The notes beneath the pieces were generated by a model, which had not been told where the DNA came from, did not search any database, and saw only the letters and a program-made list of their open reading frames with translations. A DNA stretch of 61,800 nucleotides from an uncultured Gammaproteobacteria bacterium (GTDB taxonomy: Bacteria; Pseudomonadota; Gammaproteobacteria; JAADHQ01): the NCBI GenBank assembly GCA_947258655.1, contig CAMYJD010000010.1, positions 1-61,800 of the forward strand. The letters run 5' to 3'. The position numbers were made by a program, and so were the translations under genes. Positions 19,374 to 29,046 of this stretch are shown here, piece after piece. Numbering within the stretch: position 1 is the first letter of the stretch; every line of letters starts with the position of its first letter.

Positions 19374-19883
19374 TCAGGGGAACGCTGGTATGGTCGGGTC
19401 GACCTGTTCGTGATGCGCCTCCGGGTGATGACTTTTCACCATCTGGGTGATTGTTTCGATATCATCTTTGGGTACGTCGATCATCAGTAAAAATTCACCT
19501 TTTTCGATCGCATCTTCAAACGGCTTTACCCGGCTATTGATGACATCGCTGCCAATCATGCCCGAGGCCCATGCGCCGATAGCCGCGCCTGCGAGTGCAC
19601 AGGCCAGTATCAGGCCGCCGCCGCCAAGACCGATGGTCGGTAACAAGGTGGCAATGACGCCTGCAATGATGCCGGTGAAGCCTCCAATTAATAGTCCCTT
19701 TTCAAGACCATAGACGAGATCGCTTTTTTGCATGATGTCCGCTTCGGGCAGCCCGCTCATGGCCGTTCCGGATCGGGCCATGACATGGATATGACCGATA
19801 TCGATCCTTGCCAGTAATAATTCATTAACGATTTCGCGCGTGGTTTTGCTGTCGGGTAACAAAAAGTACAGTCTTCTTCTCAT
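19374..19883 (-). CDS. DUF1269-like membrane protein with glycine-rich core
   Basis: 169 residues. The N-terminus (RRLYFLLPDSKTTREIVNEL) and C-terminal strand (GEFLLMIDVPKDDIETITQMV) flank two Gly/Ala-rich hydrophobic helices (about 65-110) containing GGFTGIIAGVIATLLP and AGAAIGAWASGMIGS, the layout of DUF1269 / general-stress-17M-like proteins. The glycine-zipper helices suggest membrane association. Function is unknown; relatives are often stress-induced. A Shine-Dalgarno-like GGAGG lies just before the ATG. Confidence 0.75.
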   Translation of the reverse strand: MRRRLYFLLPDSKTTREIVNELLLARIDIGHIHVMARSGTAMSGLPEADIMQKSDLVYGLEKGLLIGGFTGIIAGVIATLLPTIGLGGGGLILACALAGAAIGAWASGMIGSDVINSRVKPFEDAIEKGEFLLMIDVPKDDIETITQMVKSHHPEAHHEQVDPTIPAFP

Positions 19884-20113
19884 GCTAGCCTCCTGATCTG
19901 GAAATGATCCAAAATCTGCTTGTTATTGAGAAAGTTGTATACTGATAGATTCAGTATAGTTGAGATGAAAGCAGATCAAGAAAATGACGCGAGATATTAT
20001 GTGTTTTTATGATAGAGAATTTTTATCAAGAGTAATTTCAGCTATTATTTTGACCTGATTATTAATCGAGTTTATTATTGGGCCGTATTTGCTATAAGTT
20101 GTATTTATCGATA

Positions 20114-20407
20114 TTACTGTTCGTCGAAGGTGTCCAGTGGGTTTTCAATGCTCAGGTGGTAATTTTCCTCCAGATCAACACCGTAATCCTGCTTTTCTAT
20201 ATCCAGCGAGCCTGACCAGTCTTCGGGGGGTTCGATCGCAACCATCATCTGCTCGTACCAGGTGTCCGTATCAAGTTCTTCAACGGTGCCATCGAAATAC
20301 TGGATCTCGATCAGCCCCTGGCTTGAATCGTAGGCGACGATTTCGAAGGATTCCCCACTGGTATTCTGGTACCAGTCACCCACGTTGGGCGTTATTTCCA
20401 GATTCAT
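20114..20407 (-). CDS. Small acidic hypothetical protein (DUF6763-like)
   Basis: 97 residues with the pattern VGDWYQNTSGESFEIVAYD, IEIQYFDGTVEELD and PPEDWSGSLD, typical of a short conserved gammaproteobacterial family of unknown function (I believe DUF6763, from memory). It is strongly acidic and predicted mainly beta-strand, soluble and without a signal peptide. It stands alone between the DUF1269 gene and prkB. Confidence 0.7.
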   Translation of the reverse strand: MNLEITPNVGDWYQNTSGESFEIVAYDSSQGLIEIQYFDGTVEELDTDTWYEQMMVAIEPPEDWSGSLDIEKQDYGVDLEENYHLSIENPLDTFDEQ

Positions 20408-20739
20408 GATGTATACCTGTTCACTAAACGTTTGTGTGCACTATGTGTAGTAATTCATTGTTCTTCTCTTAATGTATAGAAGCAAGTCATCCAGTCTTCA
20501 AGTGTAATATTTAAAAAAACTGTATAGCTTATACCCCATTATTTGGGTCAGGTTATTGTGTTAATAACAGGCCAGAACTCAGGTATCATGAGTCGATGTT
20601 TTAGTGTGTAGCCTACGCTATTGAATAAGCTGGATTTAATCTTTGTTACGGTATCGTGCTTGAGTATGGCCGTTGAAACTACCTTGAACATGCTGTTTAT
20701 GAGATATCCGCGGTTAGCAGTATCGGAAATGGCAGGTAT
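20408..20739. other. Intergenic region without a recognisable gene
   Basis: About 330 AT-rich bases between the acidic small gene and the prkB terminator. The longest plus-strand frame here (from 20621) runs antisense into prkB, has no family features and is rejected. No tRNA or further hairpin was seen. Confidence 0.5.
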
Positions 20740-20769
20740 AAAAAAAGGGCTGCGATTGCAGCCCTTTTT
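20740..20769 (-). terminator. Rho-independent terminator of prkB
   Basis: GGGCTGC and GCAGCCC form a 7-bp stem with a 4-base loop, extended by A-T pairs. On the minus strand a run of seven T follows, about 15 bases after the prkB stop. Confidence 0.9.
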
Positions 20770-20784
20770 AAAGGTTAGCGCTAT

Positions 20785-21678
20785 TTACGCATTGCGTTTA
20801 TCATGCAGTATTTGCTCGATGATCGGCGCCAGGATAATCTCCATCGCGAAGCCCATCTTGCTACCGGGTACGACAATGGTATTGCGTCTGGACATGAACG
20901 AATTGTCGAGCATGCTAAGCAGGTATGGGAAGTCGACACTGAACTTGGCAGGATCACGAAAGCGAATGACGACAAAGCTTTCGTCCGGCGTCGGTATATC
21001 ACGTGCAATAAACGGGTTGGAGGTATCGACCGTAGGTACGCGCTGGAAGTTAATGTCGGTACGCGAAAACTGCGGAGTAATATAATTGACGTAGTCCGGC
21101 ATGCGGCGCAGGATCGTATCGACTATGGCCTCGGCGCTGTAACCACGCTGCGCATTGTCGCGGAATATTTTCTGGATCCATTCGAGATTGACGATCGGTA
21201 CGACACCAATCAGCAGGTCGACATACTTGGCTACATTGGCATCCTCGGTAACAACGCCACCATGCAGGCCTTCATAGAACAGCAGGTCACTACCTGCCGA
21301 AATATCTTCCCAGGGGGTGAACTGGCCTGGACCCAGGTCGGTGTTGAGGCGGGCGTTATGTTCATCGGCCTCTTCATCACTATGAAGATAGTAACGCTTC
21401 GCGCCAGTACCGGATTCACCATACTGCTTGAACAGCTCTTCGATCTTGTCGAACAGGTTGGAATCGGGGCCAAAGTGACTTAATTGCTTGCCTTTGGCGG
21501 TAAATTCCTCGATGGCACCTTTCATCGCAGCTCTGTCATATCGGTGAAAGCTGTCACCTTCCACAACGACAGGATTTATTCCCTCTCTTCTGAAGATGTG
21601 TTCGAATGCAACTTTGACGGTAGTAGTGCCTGCGCCGGATGAACCGGTGACCGCAACAACGGGATGTTTTTTGGACAT
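20785..21678 (-). CDS. prkB: Phosphoribulokinase (proteobacterial type)
   Basis: 297 residues. It phosphorylates ribulose 5-phosphate to ribulose 1,5-bisphosphate, the dedicated Calvin-cycle step. The P-loop GSSGAGTTT (residues 12-20), EGDSFHRYDR with the catalytic Asp, HSDEEADEHN and LLFYEGLHGG are all present, marking the short proteobacterial PRK. An AGGAG ribosome site precedes the ATG and a strong terminator follows. No RuBisCO or other cbb gene lies nearby, so it is a solitary prk as in many sulfur-oxidising gammaproteobacteria. It is the main evidence here for autotrophy. Confidence 0.96.
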   Translation of the reverse strand: MSKKHPVVAVTGSSGAGTTTVKVAFEHIFRREGINPVVVEGDSFHRYDRAAMKGAIEEFTAKGKQLSHFGPDSNLFDKIEELFKQYGESGTGAKRYYLHSDEEADEHNARLNTDLGPGQFTPWEDISAGSDLLFYEGLHGGVVTEDANVAKYVDLLIGVVPIVNLEWIQKIFRDNAQRGYSAEAIVDTILRRMPDYVNYITPQFSRTDINFQRVPTVDTSNPFIARDIPTPDESFVVIRFRDPAKFSVDFPYLLSMLDNSFMSRRNTIVVPGSKMGFAMEIILAPIIEQILHDKRNA

Positions 21679-22135
21679 TCCAAACTCCTAAGCATAAAAA
21701 ATAATAAATAAATCTTTATAGGTAATGACCAGTGCCATTACCGCTAGTATGTCGTTTTTTGTGAATGAAACCGCTAGATACTCTGTCCTGAAATGACAGA
21801 CCGGAACCCGTTTCATCCTGGGATGTGTGCCCAGTGGGCCACAAGATTGCGTATTGAACCATTTTTTACCGTATCCAGACAAGGAAAAGTGGTGTTATTT
21901 TAAGTGGAATTGAGCGAGCCAGGTCCGCGCGCTTTATTAAAACTAGTAATAACAACGAGTTAGCCTAATAGGCGGGTGTGGGCGATCAATTTAACCATAT
22001 AATATAAAAGGTAAATAATAAGGCCAGATATGCAGACGGAGACACTGTTCACGATTACGGCAGGGACTATTCAGAATTACACCAACTGGGCCGTTATCAT
22101 CAGTAAATACTACATAACAACAAGGTGTTTGAACT
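21679..22135. other. Divergent intergenic region between prkB and the HD-GYP gene
   Basis: 457 bases, AT-rich, carrying the promoters of both flanking genes. A TATAAT box at 21998-22003 may serve the HD-GYP gene, though no good -35 lies ahead of it. CTAGCGGT-like half-repeats flank 21735-21775 on the prkB side. A 64-residue minus frame and a ~51-codon plus frame starting at 22030 show no family features and are not called. Confidence 0.5.
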
Positions 22136-23275
22136 GTGTTAAAAAATCTGTTCGATTACCAGGACAGTCTGGCGGTTTTGAATAATGATGGTTCGCTGCA
22201 GGACAAGCTTACCAGTATCCACGAAGTCATTACAGCCACCTTCGATTTTATCGATCGTATCGCCATTGCGGTATACGAGCAAAGCAGCGATGAATTGAAA
22301 ACCTTTGTTGCCAGTTGTCATGGCGAGAACATACTTCGGCATTACCGTGCCTGTCTGCAGGATTCACCATCACTGCTCGAGATCCTGAAGCAAGGCAGGC
22401 CCCGAGTAGTCAATAACCTGGAAATTTTTTCTGCCGGCCAACATGCGCACACCAGAAAGATTGCAGAAATGAAATTTGCAGCCAGTTATACCATGCCGGT
22501 ATACCAGCATGGCAGGCTCTTCGGTTTTGTGTTTTTCAATTCGAATTGCGCTGATGTATTCGAGGAAAAAGTCCTGCATCAAATGGACCTGTTTGGTCAT
22601 ATGATTTCATTAATGGTTATGAACGAACTAAGTAGTGCATATGCGTTAACAGCGGCCCTTAAAACAACCGGGGACATTGTTCAGCAACGTGATCCCGAGA
22701 CAGGTTCGCATATAGACAGAATGTCCAGATATGCACGTCTGATAGCGATACAACTCGCCGATAGTTACAACCTCAGTGATGAGTATATCGAAAAGATAAG
22801 CATGTTCTCGCCGTTGCATGATATCGGCAAGGTCGGCATACCTGATAGTATCCTGCTCAAGGAAGACAGGTTAACGGAGAGTGAATTCGAGACGATGAAA
22901 AGCCATACTGTTCTGGGCAGGGAAATGATTGACCGCCTGCTTGAAAATTTTGGCTTTGAAGGAAACAACTATGTCGAAGTGCTGCGTAATATTACTGAAT
23001 ACCATCATGAAGCGATCAATGGCAGTGGTTATCCACAAGGACTCGAAGGCGATCAGATCCCGCTTGAGGCACGTATTGTTGCGGTGGCCGATATCTTTGA
23101 TGCTCTGACCAGTCGGCGTCCATACAAGCAGGCCTGGTCAAATGACGAGGCATTCAAATGGATGACAAAGATGGTTGGCAGCAAGCTCGATGAGGATTGT
23201 GTGCGCGCGCTAATGGATAATCTGGCCGATATCGAGGCCATCCAGCAGCAGTTCAGCGAAGATCCGTATGGCTAA
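22136..23275 (+). CDS. GAF-like/HD-GYP cyclic-di-GMP phosphodiesterase
   Basis: 379 residues. An N-terminal GAF-like sensor region (about 20-165) precedes a full HD-GYP domain (about 175-370): HDIGK at 228-232, HHE at 290-292, GSGYP at 296-300 and VADIFDALTSRRPY at 317-330. The conserved metal ligands and GYP are intact, so it is predicted to degrade c-di-GMP to pGpG/GMP in the cytoplasm. The start is a GTG preceded by AAGGTG. It is monocistronic and convergent with trmB. It is the only c-di-GMP enzyme in the window and may act on the glycan locus with the MshEN-GT2 synthase, though 30 kb apart. Confidence 0.93.
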   Translation: MLKNLFDYQDSLAVLNNDGSLQDKLTSIHEVITATFDFIDRIAIAVYEQSSDELKTFVASCHGENILRHYRACLQDSPSLLEILKQGRPRVVNNLEIFSAGQHAHTRKIAEMKFAASYTMPVYQHGRLFGFVFFNSNCADVFEEKVLHQMDLFGHMISLMVMNELSSAYALTAALKTTGDIVQQRDPETGSHIDRMSRYARLIAIQLADSYNLSDEYIEKISMFSPLHDIGKVGIPDSILLKEDRLTESEFETMKSHTVLGREMIDRLLENFGFEGNNYVEVLRNITEYHHEAINGSGYPQGLEGDQIPLEARIVAVADIFDALTSRRPYKQAWSNDEAFKWMTKMVGSKLDEDCVRALMDNLADIEAIQQQFSEDPYG

Positions 23276-23293
23276 TGTTTGACTGATTTACTG

Positions 23294-23992
23294 TTATTGT
23301 TTTTGTTGACCGTCAGTTTTCCTGAAAACAAGATCCCATACGCCGTGCCCCAGCCGTAGCCCGCGACGCTCATACTTGGTTTCGGGGCGCTGACCGCGTG
23401 CGGCGAAGTGTTTCGCTCCGGCCGTGTTGCAAAAGCCAGGTACGGTTGCCATGACATTTAGCATGTAATCTGCGTAATCCTTCCAATCTGTCGCCATATG
23501 GAATATGCCGCCGGGTTTAAGGCAGCGGTATACCTGTTCTATAAAGGTAGGCTGTACAATACGACGCTTGTGGTGTTTCTTTTTCGGCCACGGGTCCGGG
23601 AAGAACAGAAAAATGCCATTCAGGCTATTGTCGGGTATGGCCTGTTTCAATACGGCGACAGCATCGTGGTTAATGACCTTGAGGTTGTGCAGTTGTTGTT
23701 CATCGGCCCTTATCAGCATACTACCGACTCCGGGTCGATGCACCTCGATACCCAGGTAGTCATTATCGGGATTGTCCACGGCCATCGCAATTAAAGAGGC
23801 GCCCATACCAAAACCGATTTCCAGGTAGCGCGGTGCGCGGCGTGGAAACAGCGCATCCAGATCAATACAGGTCTCGATGTCTTCTATGCCATACAGCGGC
23901 AACAGTTCCTCGAGTGCGCGTTGTTGCGCCTGTGTCATGCGACCTTCACGCTTGACGAAGCTGCGGATGGGACGATGCCTGGATTGATTCAT
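23294..23992 (-). CDS. trmB: tRNA (guanine-N7-)-methyltransferase
   Basis: 232-residue Rossmann-fold methyltransferase that makes m7G46 in tRNA using S-adenosylmethionine. Diagnostic segments are LEIGFGMGASL, GIEVHRPGVGS, FLFFPDPWPKKKHHKRR and TKYERRG. The basic N-terminus (RSFVKREGRMT) is family typical. It converges on the HD-GYP gene with an 18-base gap. The 236 bases upstream contain an imperfect CCCCTTTCCTC/GAGGCGAGGGG hairpin of unknown role near 24067-24093. Confidence 0.96.
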   Translation of the reverse strand: MNQSRHRPIRSFVKREGRMTQAQQRALEELLPLYGIEDIETCIDLDALFPRRAPRYLEIGFGMGASLIAMAVDNPDNDYLGIEVHRPGVGSMLIRADEQQLHNLKVINHDAVAVLKQAIPDNSLNGIFLFFPDPWPKKKHHKRRIVQPTFIEQVYRCLKPGGIFHMATDWKDYADYMLNVMATVPGFCNTAGAKHFAARGQRPETKYERRGLRLGHGVWDLVFRKTDGQQKQ

Positions 23993-24228
23993 AATGGTTG
24001 TTTGCCCTCGATGCCCTGATTGTTCATGTTTTTACCACAAAGGCATGATGAAATTTCAATATACACTCCCCTTTCCTCTCAGGAGGCGAGGGGGCAAAAA
24101 GATTTATAATGATTTCGTGGTAATGCGCATCAGGATTTTTTAGCAAAACTCAATTGCTTTGAACAGGTATTGTTATCCAATGATGCATCCGTTCCGATCT
24201 TGAGGAGGCTGATGCAGGCTGGATGATT

Positions 24229-25065
24229 CTAGAAGAACAAACCATCCACGGGCGAAGAGGCCGTCGCATAGCGTTTCTTCGGGATACGCCCGGCATGATA
24301 GGCCTCGCGTCCGGCCTGCACGGCCTTTTTCATGGCCGATGCCATTAATATCGGGTCCTTGGCGCCAGCGATAGCGGTCTGCATCAGCAGGCCATCACAG
24401 CCAAGTTCCATCGCAATTGCAGCATCTGAAGCGGTACCGACACCGGCATCGACCAGGATCGGGACCGTGGCGTTCTCGACGATCGTGGCGATATTATAAG
24501 GATTGCGGATACCGAGGCCGGAACCGATCGGTGCGGCCAGTGGCATAACGGCTACGCAGCCCATCTCTTCGAGACGTTTGGCAGCTATCGGGTCGTCGTT
24601 GGTATAGACCATGATCCTGAAGCCTTCCTTGATCAGGATGTCCGCAGCCCTGAAGGTCTCGGCGACATCCGGAAACAGGGTTTTTTCATCACCTAGCACT
24701 TCCAGTTTGACTAGGTTGTGACCGTCAAGCAGTTCGCGTGCCAGACGGCAGGTGCGTACCGCGTCATCGGCGCTGTAGCAGCCAGCGGTATTGGGCAGGT
24801 AAGTATAGTCCTGTGGCGACAGGATATCGAGCAGGTTCGGTTCGCCGTCTTTCTGTCCAATGTTGGTTCGCCTGACCGCCATGGTAATAATCTCGGCACC
24901 ACTCATGTCGATGGCCTGTTTGGCCTGCTGCAAGTCCTCGTACTTGCCGGTACCGACCAGTAGGCGGGACTGGTATTCAATACCATCGATAACCAGGGGG
25001 TCATTGATGGGGCTGCTTTTCTGTTGTGTCTGTGTACTCATACGTCTGTGGTCCTGTGTCGTCAT
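24229..25065 (-). CDS. thiG: Thiazole synthase
   Basis: 278 residues; builds the thiazole phosphate of thiamine from deoxyxylulose phosphate, dehydroglycine and ThiS thiocarboxylate. Seen: [20 protein letters not shown]-type segment [19 protein letters not shown] carrying the imine-forming Lys, and the barrel end [18 protein letters not shown]. The ATG directly abuts the thiS stop. An internal ATG at 25041 would remove an eight-residue, poorly conserved leader. No thiamine riboswitch box was found upstream of the pair. Confidence 0.95.
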   Translation of the reverse strand: MTTQDHRRMSTQTQQKSSPINDPLVIDGIEYQSRLLVGTGKYEDLQQAKQAIDMSGAEIITMAVRRTNIGQKDGEPNLLDILSPQDYTYLPNTAGCYSADDAVRTCRLARELLDGHNLVKLEVLGDEKTLFPDVAETFRAADILIKEGFRIMVYTNDDPIAAKRLEEMGCVAVMPLAAPIGSGLGIRNPYNIATIVENATVPILVDAGVGTASDAAIAMELGCDGLLMQTAIAGAKDPILMASAMKKAVQAGREAYHAGRIPKKRYATASSPVDGLFF

Positions 25066-25266
25066 TTACCCGCCACCAATGGCGCCAACGATCTCGATAT
25101 TATCACCGTCCCTGATGACGTGCTCGGCGAATGTGCTGCGCGGGATGATTTCACGGTTGATTTCCATGGCCATGCGTTTGCCGGTTAAATCAAGTAAATC
25201 AACCAGCTGGGCCGCGGTGAAGTTATCCGGTATCTGGCGGTGCTCGCCATTCAGTGTTATATCCAT
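25066..25266 (-). CDS. thiS: Sulfur carrier protein ThiS
   Basis: 66-residue ubiquitin-like sulfur carrier ending in GAIGGG; the C-terminal glycine is adenylated by ThiF and converted to a thiocarboxylate for ThiG. The beginning MDITLNGEHRQI is family typical. Its stop codon touches the thiG start codon, so the two are one operon; thiF and other thi genes are not nearby. Confidence 0.95.
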   Translation of the reverse strand: MDITLNGEHRQIPDNFTAAQLVDLLDLTGKRMAMEINREIIPRSTFAEHVIRDGDNIEIVGAIGGG

Positions 25267-25453
25267 AATAAATAAAGGTGATCTAGTAAGATGGTTCAGG
25301 GCATTTTAGCATGCGAAATGGCAGGATTCATAATCGGACAATGATTGCCTACAGGCCTATATATCGCTTATGCGCTTGATATGTCATTGAAAATTGTACC
25401 GGGCAGCGGGTCTGGGCGCATGCAGGAGAGGCCATGCCGGGCATGGCGCGCGT

Positions 25454-25999
25454 CTATTCCATGATAAAGACCAGTGTGTCTGTGTCGATTTGCTCAAACA
25501 GTTCAATCACATCCGCATTGCGCATGCGAATACATCCATGTGAAACGGCTTGTCCGATCAGGCCTTCTTCGGGTGTGCCATGGATGTAGATATAGCGTTG
25601 TTGTGTGTCAACATCGCCGCCAAGATTTTTTCCGCTCTCGATACCCTTCAGCCACAGGATACGGCTGGTAATCAGATCGTCACCCGAGCTTTGTGCATGT
25701 TGGATAATCTCGGCCAGCCTGCCGGTATTACGGCGTGCCTTGAAGATTGTATTGGCCTGGCAATCCGCGCCGATTTTCTCGGCGACCCGGTGAGCACCGA
25801 GCGGCGTTTGCAGGCTGTCGATGCAGTTTCCGCTACCGCGTGCAGATGTCGATACCGGCCAGCTGTGCAGGCAGTTGTCATGCTGGTACAGGCTCAGTAA
25901 TTGCTTGCCGATATCGACAATGACAACCTGTCCCAATGGCGAGGGTCCGTAGCGTGCTGTTAGTGTCTGGCAGGGATTGTTCATGACTGTAGTTAACAT
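25454..25999 (-). CDS. L,D-transpeptidase (YkuD fold)
   Basis: 181 residues, almost all YkuD domain. The catalytic motif SHGCIRMRN is at 153-161 with Cys156, and IYIHGTPEE precedes it. There is no signal peptide or membrane span, unusual for an enzyme acting on peptidoglycan, so it may be exported in another way or have a cytoplasmic role; the first ATG could also be misplaced, but upstream sequence is hypE. Its start overlaps the hypE stop by seven bases, meaning it is co-transcribed with a hydrogenase maturation gene, an odd pairing. Confidence 0.88.
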   Translation of the reverse strand: MLTTVMNNPCQTLTARYGPSPLGQVVIVDIGKQLLSLYQHDNCLHSWPVSTSARGSGNCIDSLQTPLGAHRVAEKIGADCQANTIFKARRNTGRLAEIIQHAQSSGDDLITSRILWLKGIESGKNLGGDVDTQQRYIYIHGTPEEGLIGQAVSHGCIRMRNADVIELFEQIDTDTLVFIME

Positions 26000-26991
26000 A
26001 TTCGCGGTAATGGGTCGTCTTCCAGTTGTTCGAGTATGCGTTCACCTCCCAGAGGGGTCTCGAGGATAACATGCTGTCGTTCATCAACGGTGCCGATAAT
26101 AGCCGCATCACAGCCAGCGCCCATTCGAGTCCAGCATGCCAGCGCCTGCTGCGAACTGGATGGCTCAACGATGGCAACAACACGTCCCTCGCAGGCCAGA
26201 TAGAGAGGATCAAAGCCGAGCATCTCGCACACCGCATTGACCGGCTCACGTACCGGTATACACTGCTGTTGCACGCGTATACCCAGCCCTGTCGCCTGCT
26301 GAATTTCATGCAGCACTGAGGCCAGTCCTCCGCGGGTCGGATCGCGCATGAAATGTAAACCATCCACAGTGGCAAGTGCTTGCGTCAAAGGCAGGACGGA
26401 AGCTGCATCCGATTGCAGGTCACCGCGAATACCGAACTGTTCGCGTGCCAGCATCACCGCAGTGCCATGATCACCGACAGGTCCACTGACAAGAACATGA
26501 TCGCCCGGGCGTATTTTGTCCATCCCCAGATGCAGTATATCCCTGACGCCAATACCGGTGGTGGCAAGATAGAGGCCGCCGCCTTCCCCGCGCCTGACTA
26601 CCTTGGTATCGCCGGTAACCACAAAAACATTGGCCTGTCTGGCAGCAGTTGCCAGGCTGGCAATGATCCGTTCCAGTAATGCAAGTTCGAGTCCTTCTTC
26701 AATAAAGGCATTCAGGCTCAGATACAGTGGTCTTGCCCCCGCCACGGCCAGATCATTGATAGTGCCATGCACGGCAAGTGAGCCGATATCGCCGCCGGGA
26801 AACTCCAGTGGTTGCACACTGAAACCATCGGTGCTCATCATGATTTCACCATCGATATGCAACAGGTTAGCAGCGTCTGCATGTGTGTCCAGCTTCGGAT
26901 TGTCTAGGTGGCGGGTAAAGATTGCATCAATCAGTTCGCGCATCAGGCGCCCGCCATTGCCGTGGGCGAGGGTAATGTGGCTGTGTTCCAT
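25993..26991 (-). CDS. hypE: Hydrogenase maturation protein HypE
   Basis: 332 residues. HypE dehydrates the carbamoyl group placed by HypF on its C-terminal cysteine to give the cyanide ligands of the [NiFe] centre. The AIR-synthase-like domain shows HGNGGRLM, STDGFSVQPLEFPGGDIG, VVTGDTKVV and MRDPTRGGLASVL, and the protein ends PRIC with the essential terminal Cys. It is separated from hypCABDF by about 7 kb of opposite-strand genes. The following transpeptidase gene overlaps it by seven bases. Confidence 0.97.
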   Translation of the reverse strand: MEHSHITLAHGNGGRLMRELIDAIFTRHLDNPKLDTHADAANLLHIDGEIMMSTDGFSVQPLEFPGGDIGSLAVHGTINDLAVAGARPLYLSLNAFIEEGLELALLERIIASLATAARQANVFVVTGDTKVVRRGEGGGLYLATTGIGVRDILHLGMDKIRPGDHVLVSGPVGDHGTAVMLAREQFGIRGDLQSDAASVLPLTQALATVDGLHFMRDPTRGGLASVLHEIQQATGLGIRVQQQCIPVREPVNAVCEMLGFDPLYLACEGRVVAIVEPSSSQQALACWTRMGAGCDAAIIGTVDERQHVILETPLGGERILEQLEDDPLPRIC

Positions 26992-27076
26992 AGAGCAAGA
27001 TTAACATTTTTCATGCAGCGAAAGGCGTTCAATTGTAGCGTGTACGTAAGTTATTGGGGTAGACGTCAGCGCAGTT

Positions 27077-27094
27077 ATCGAAAATATTTTCGAT
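27077..27094. promoter_or_regulatory. Perfect 18-base palindrome between hypE and a chemoreceptor gene
   Basis: ATCGAAAATATTTTCGAT is a perfect inverted repeat in the divergent gap, 86 bases from the hypE start and about 180 from the chemoreceptor ATG. Size and symmetry suit a dimeric repressor or activator site. It does not match the FNR, Fur or CRP consensus closely. Confidence 0.45.
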
Positions 27095-27273
27095 GGCGGA
27101 CGGGATAATGGCTAAAGATTCCAAATCCAGAGACGTTATGGACTAATATAATATACATTTTCACTACGGTAATATTATAACTTATTGTTTATATTTAGAT
27201 AATTATGGATGTATCAGGAGTCACAGGCAACGGATGATAGCAGCAATCATGCAATTGTAGGGGACGATCAATT

Positions 27274-28848
27274 ATGAAAATTAACATGCCCGTCAGTGGG
27301 AATGAGCACAAATTCAGTGCTGACGAGGATCTGATAACGACCACTGACCTTAAAGGCGCGATTACGTCCTTCAACCAAAACTTTCTTAAAATCAGTGGAT
27401 TTGAAGAGGATGAATTGCTGCACATGAATCATAATGTGGTGCGGCATCCGGATATGCCGCCAGCGGCATTCGCGGACTTGTGGGGCACACTCAAATCCGG
27501 CAAGCAATGGATGGGTATCGTCAAGAACCGTAGTAAAAATGGCGATCACTATTACGTCGATGCCTTTGTATCGCCGGTCAGCAAGGATGGGCAGGTGGTA
27601 GAGTACCAGTCCGTGCGCACGGTCCCGGATAGAAAAACCGTCGCCAGGGCCGAGTCCCTGTATGCGCGTATTCGCGCTGGTAATGCGGCAATCAGGCCCT
27701 GGCAACGTTTCGGCCTGCTTAGCAAGCTGATGGCGGGTTTCACATCCATGCTGTCGTTGTTGTTGGTGTACATGATGGCGACATCAGAGCAATCCATGTT
27801 GAACCTGGGTATCGCGTTTGCAGCAGGCCTGGGCATTTCTTATGGCCTTAGCCGTGCCATCGCCAAACCGATACAGAAACTGGCCGCTGAGACAAGGTCT
27901 TCGATCGATAATGAGCTGGCACGATATGTATATGGGGGTGCACAGGACGAGCTTGCACAGATTCGTCTGGCCTTGCGCATGAAGGAGCTTGAGCTTAACA
28001 GTGTGGTTGCACGCATTAATGACAGCGCTAATCATTCGTTGGGTATCACGCAACAGACGACACAGATGTCCCAGCAAACCAGTGACAGTATCCTCGGCCA
28101 ACAGGCAGAGATCGAGCAACTGGCTACCGCAATGAACGAGGTGTCATCGACAGTGCAGGAAGTTGCCCGGAGCACAGCAGATGCGGCCGAGGCCGCGCAA
28201 AGTGCGGATCAGGAGGTGGCCTTGGGTAAACAGGAGGTTATGACTACGGTTCAGTCTATTTCTCAGCTCGCAGATGATGTCAGGCAGGCCGCCGTTGTCG
28301 TTTCCAAGCTGCAGGAAGAAAGTAACAATATCGGTACTGTGCTGGATGTCATTCGCGGCATCGCCGAACAGACCAACCTGCTGGCCCTGAATGCTGCTAT
28401 CGAGGCAGCGCGCGCAGGCGAGCAGGGTCGCGGCTTTGCCGTCGTTGCGGACGAGGTCAGGTCCCTGGCAAAACGTACACAGGAATCCACGCAGGAAATA
28501 CAATCCATGATCGAGAGTATGCAGTCGGGTGCTGCCGATGCGGTCGGTGCCATGGAGAACGGCAGTCGCCAGGTGGATGGCAGTGTCGAACAGGCGCATA
28601 AAGCCGGTCAATCACTGGACAAGATTGCTGATATTGTCGGCACGATATCCAATATGAATATTCAGATAGCCAGTGCGACCGAGGAACAAAGCTCGGTTAG
28701 TGAGGAGATGAATCGCAATGTCATCAATATCAGCCAGGCTGCCGAACAGAATGCCTCGCGCAGTCAGGAAGGTCTGACTATGGTTGATGAGCTCGGAAAT
28801 ATTATGCATGAACTGCAATCACTGGTTGTTCAATTCAAGCGTAACTGA
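27274..28848 (+). CDS. Aer-like methyl-accepting chemotaxis protein with PAS domain
   Basis: 524 residues. An N-terminal PAS domain (about 15-115) with [29 protein letters not shown] and the aromatic-rich [18 protein letters not shown] pattern resembles Aer-type redox sensors that hold FAD. Two closely spaced membrane helices (about 153-190) anchor it with no periplasmic domain. The cytoplasmic signalling domain (about 240-520) contains the hairpin-tip sequence [20 protein letters not shown]. It should report cell redox or energy state to CheA and lies opposite hypE, so sensing tied to hydrogen or oxygen is conceivable but is inference. Confidence 0.9.
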   Translation: MKINMPVSGNEHKFSADEDLITTTDLKGAITSFNQNFLKISGFEEDELLHMNHNVVRHPDMPPAAFADLWGTLKSGKQWMGIVKNRSKNGDHYYVDAFVSPVSKDGQVVEYQSVRTVPDRKTVARAESLYARIRAGNAAIRPWQRFGLLSKLMAGFTSMLSLLLVYMMATSEQSMLNLGIAFAAGLGISYGLSRAIAKPIQKLAAETRSSIDNELARYVYGGAQDELAQIRLALRMKELELNSVVARINDSANHSLGITQQTTQMSQQTSDSILGQQAEIEQLATAMNEVSSTVQEVARSTADAAEAAQSADQEVALGKQEVMTTVQSISQLADDVRQAAVVVSKLQEESNNIGTVLDVIRGIAEQTNLLALNAAIEAARAGEQGRGFAVVADEVRSLAKRTQESTQEIQSMIESMQSGAADAVGAMENGSRQVDGSVEQAHKAGQSLDKIADIVGTISNMNIQIASATEEQSSVSEEMNRNVINISQAAEQNASRSQEGLTMVDELGNIMHELQSLVVQFKRN

Positions 28849-28880
28849 AGCGAAATACTATTTAAGTCCTGGCGCTAACT

Positions 28881-28913
28881 ATGCCACATCATAATGGTGT
28901 GGCATTTTTTTTG
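28881..28913 (+). terminator. Rho-independent terminator after the chemoreceptor gene
   Basis: ATGCCACATC and GGTGTGGCAT form a 10-bp stem (one G-T pair) with a 5-base loop, followed by eight or more T. Confidence 0.9.
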
Positions 28914-29046
28914 TGCAGGCCCGGGTTCGGGTTTGCTTTGTCTGTTGATGTATCCGCTATATACAAGGTGGTCGCAATATAGCATTGCCTGTGGCGGTCA
29001 ACGGGGATACTATCAATAGTTGATGTTGCTGATTCCCGAGAGCACC

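Noticed and set aside
20621-21483. Plus-strand frames opposite prkB
   Set aside because: They are antisense to a fully conserved phosphoribulokinase and have no recognisable domains.
22030-22185. About 51-codon frame overlapping the HD-GYP start
   Set aside because: It runs out of frame into the HD-GYP gene and has no ribosome site or family features.
24061-24095. CCCCTTTCCTC/GAGGCGAGGGG hairpin taken as a terminator
   Set aside because: Imperfect stem and no T run on either strand; left as a structure of unknown role.
25267-25453. Thiamine (TPP) riboswitch upstream of thiS
   Set aside because: The conserved CTGAGA-type boxes are absent on the minus strand; only a short GGCCATGC hairpin is visible.
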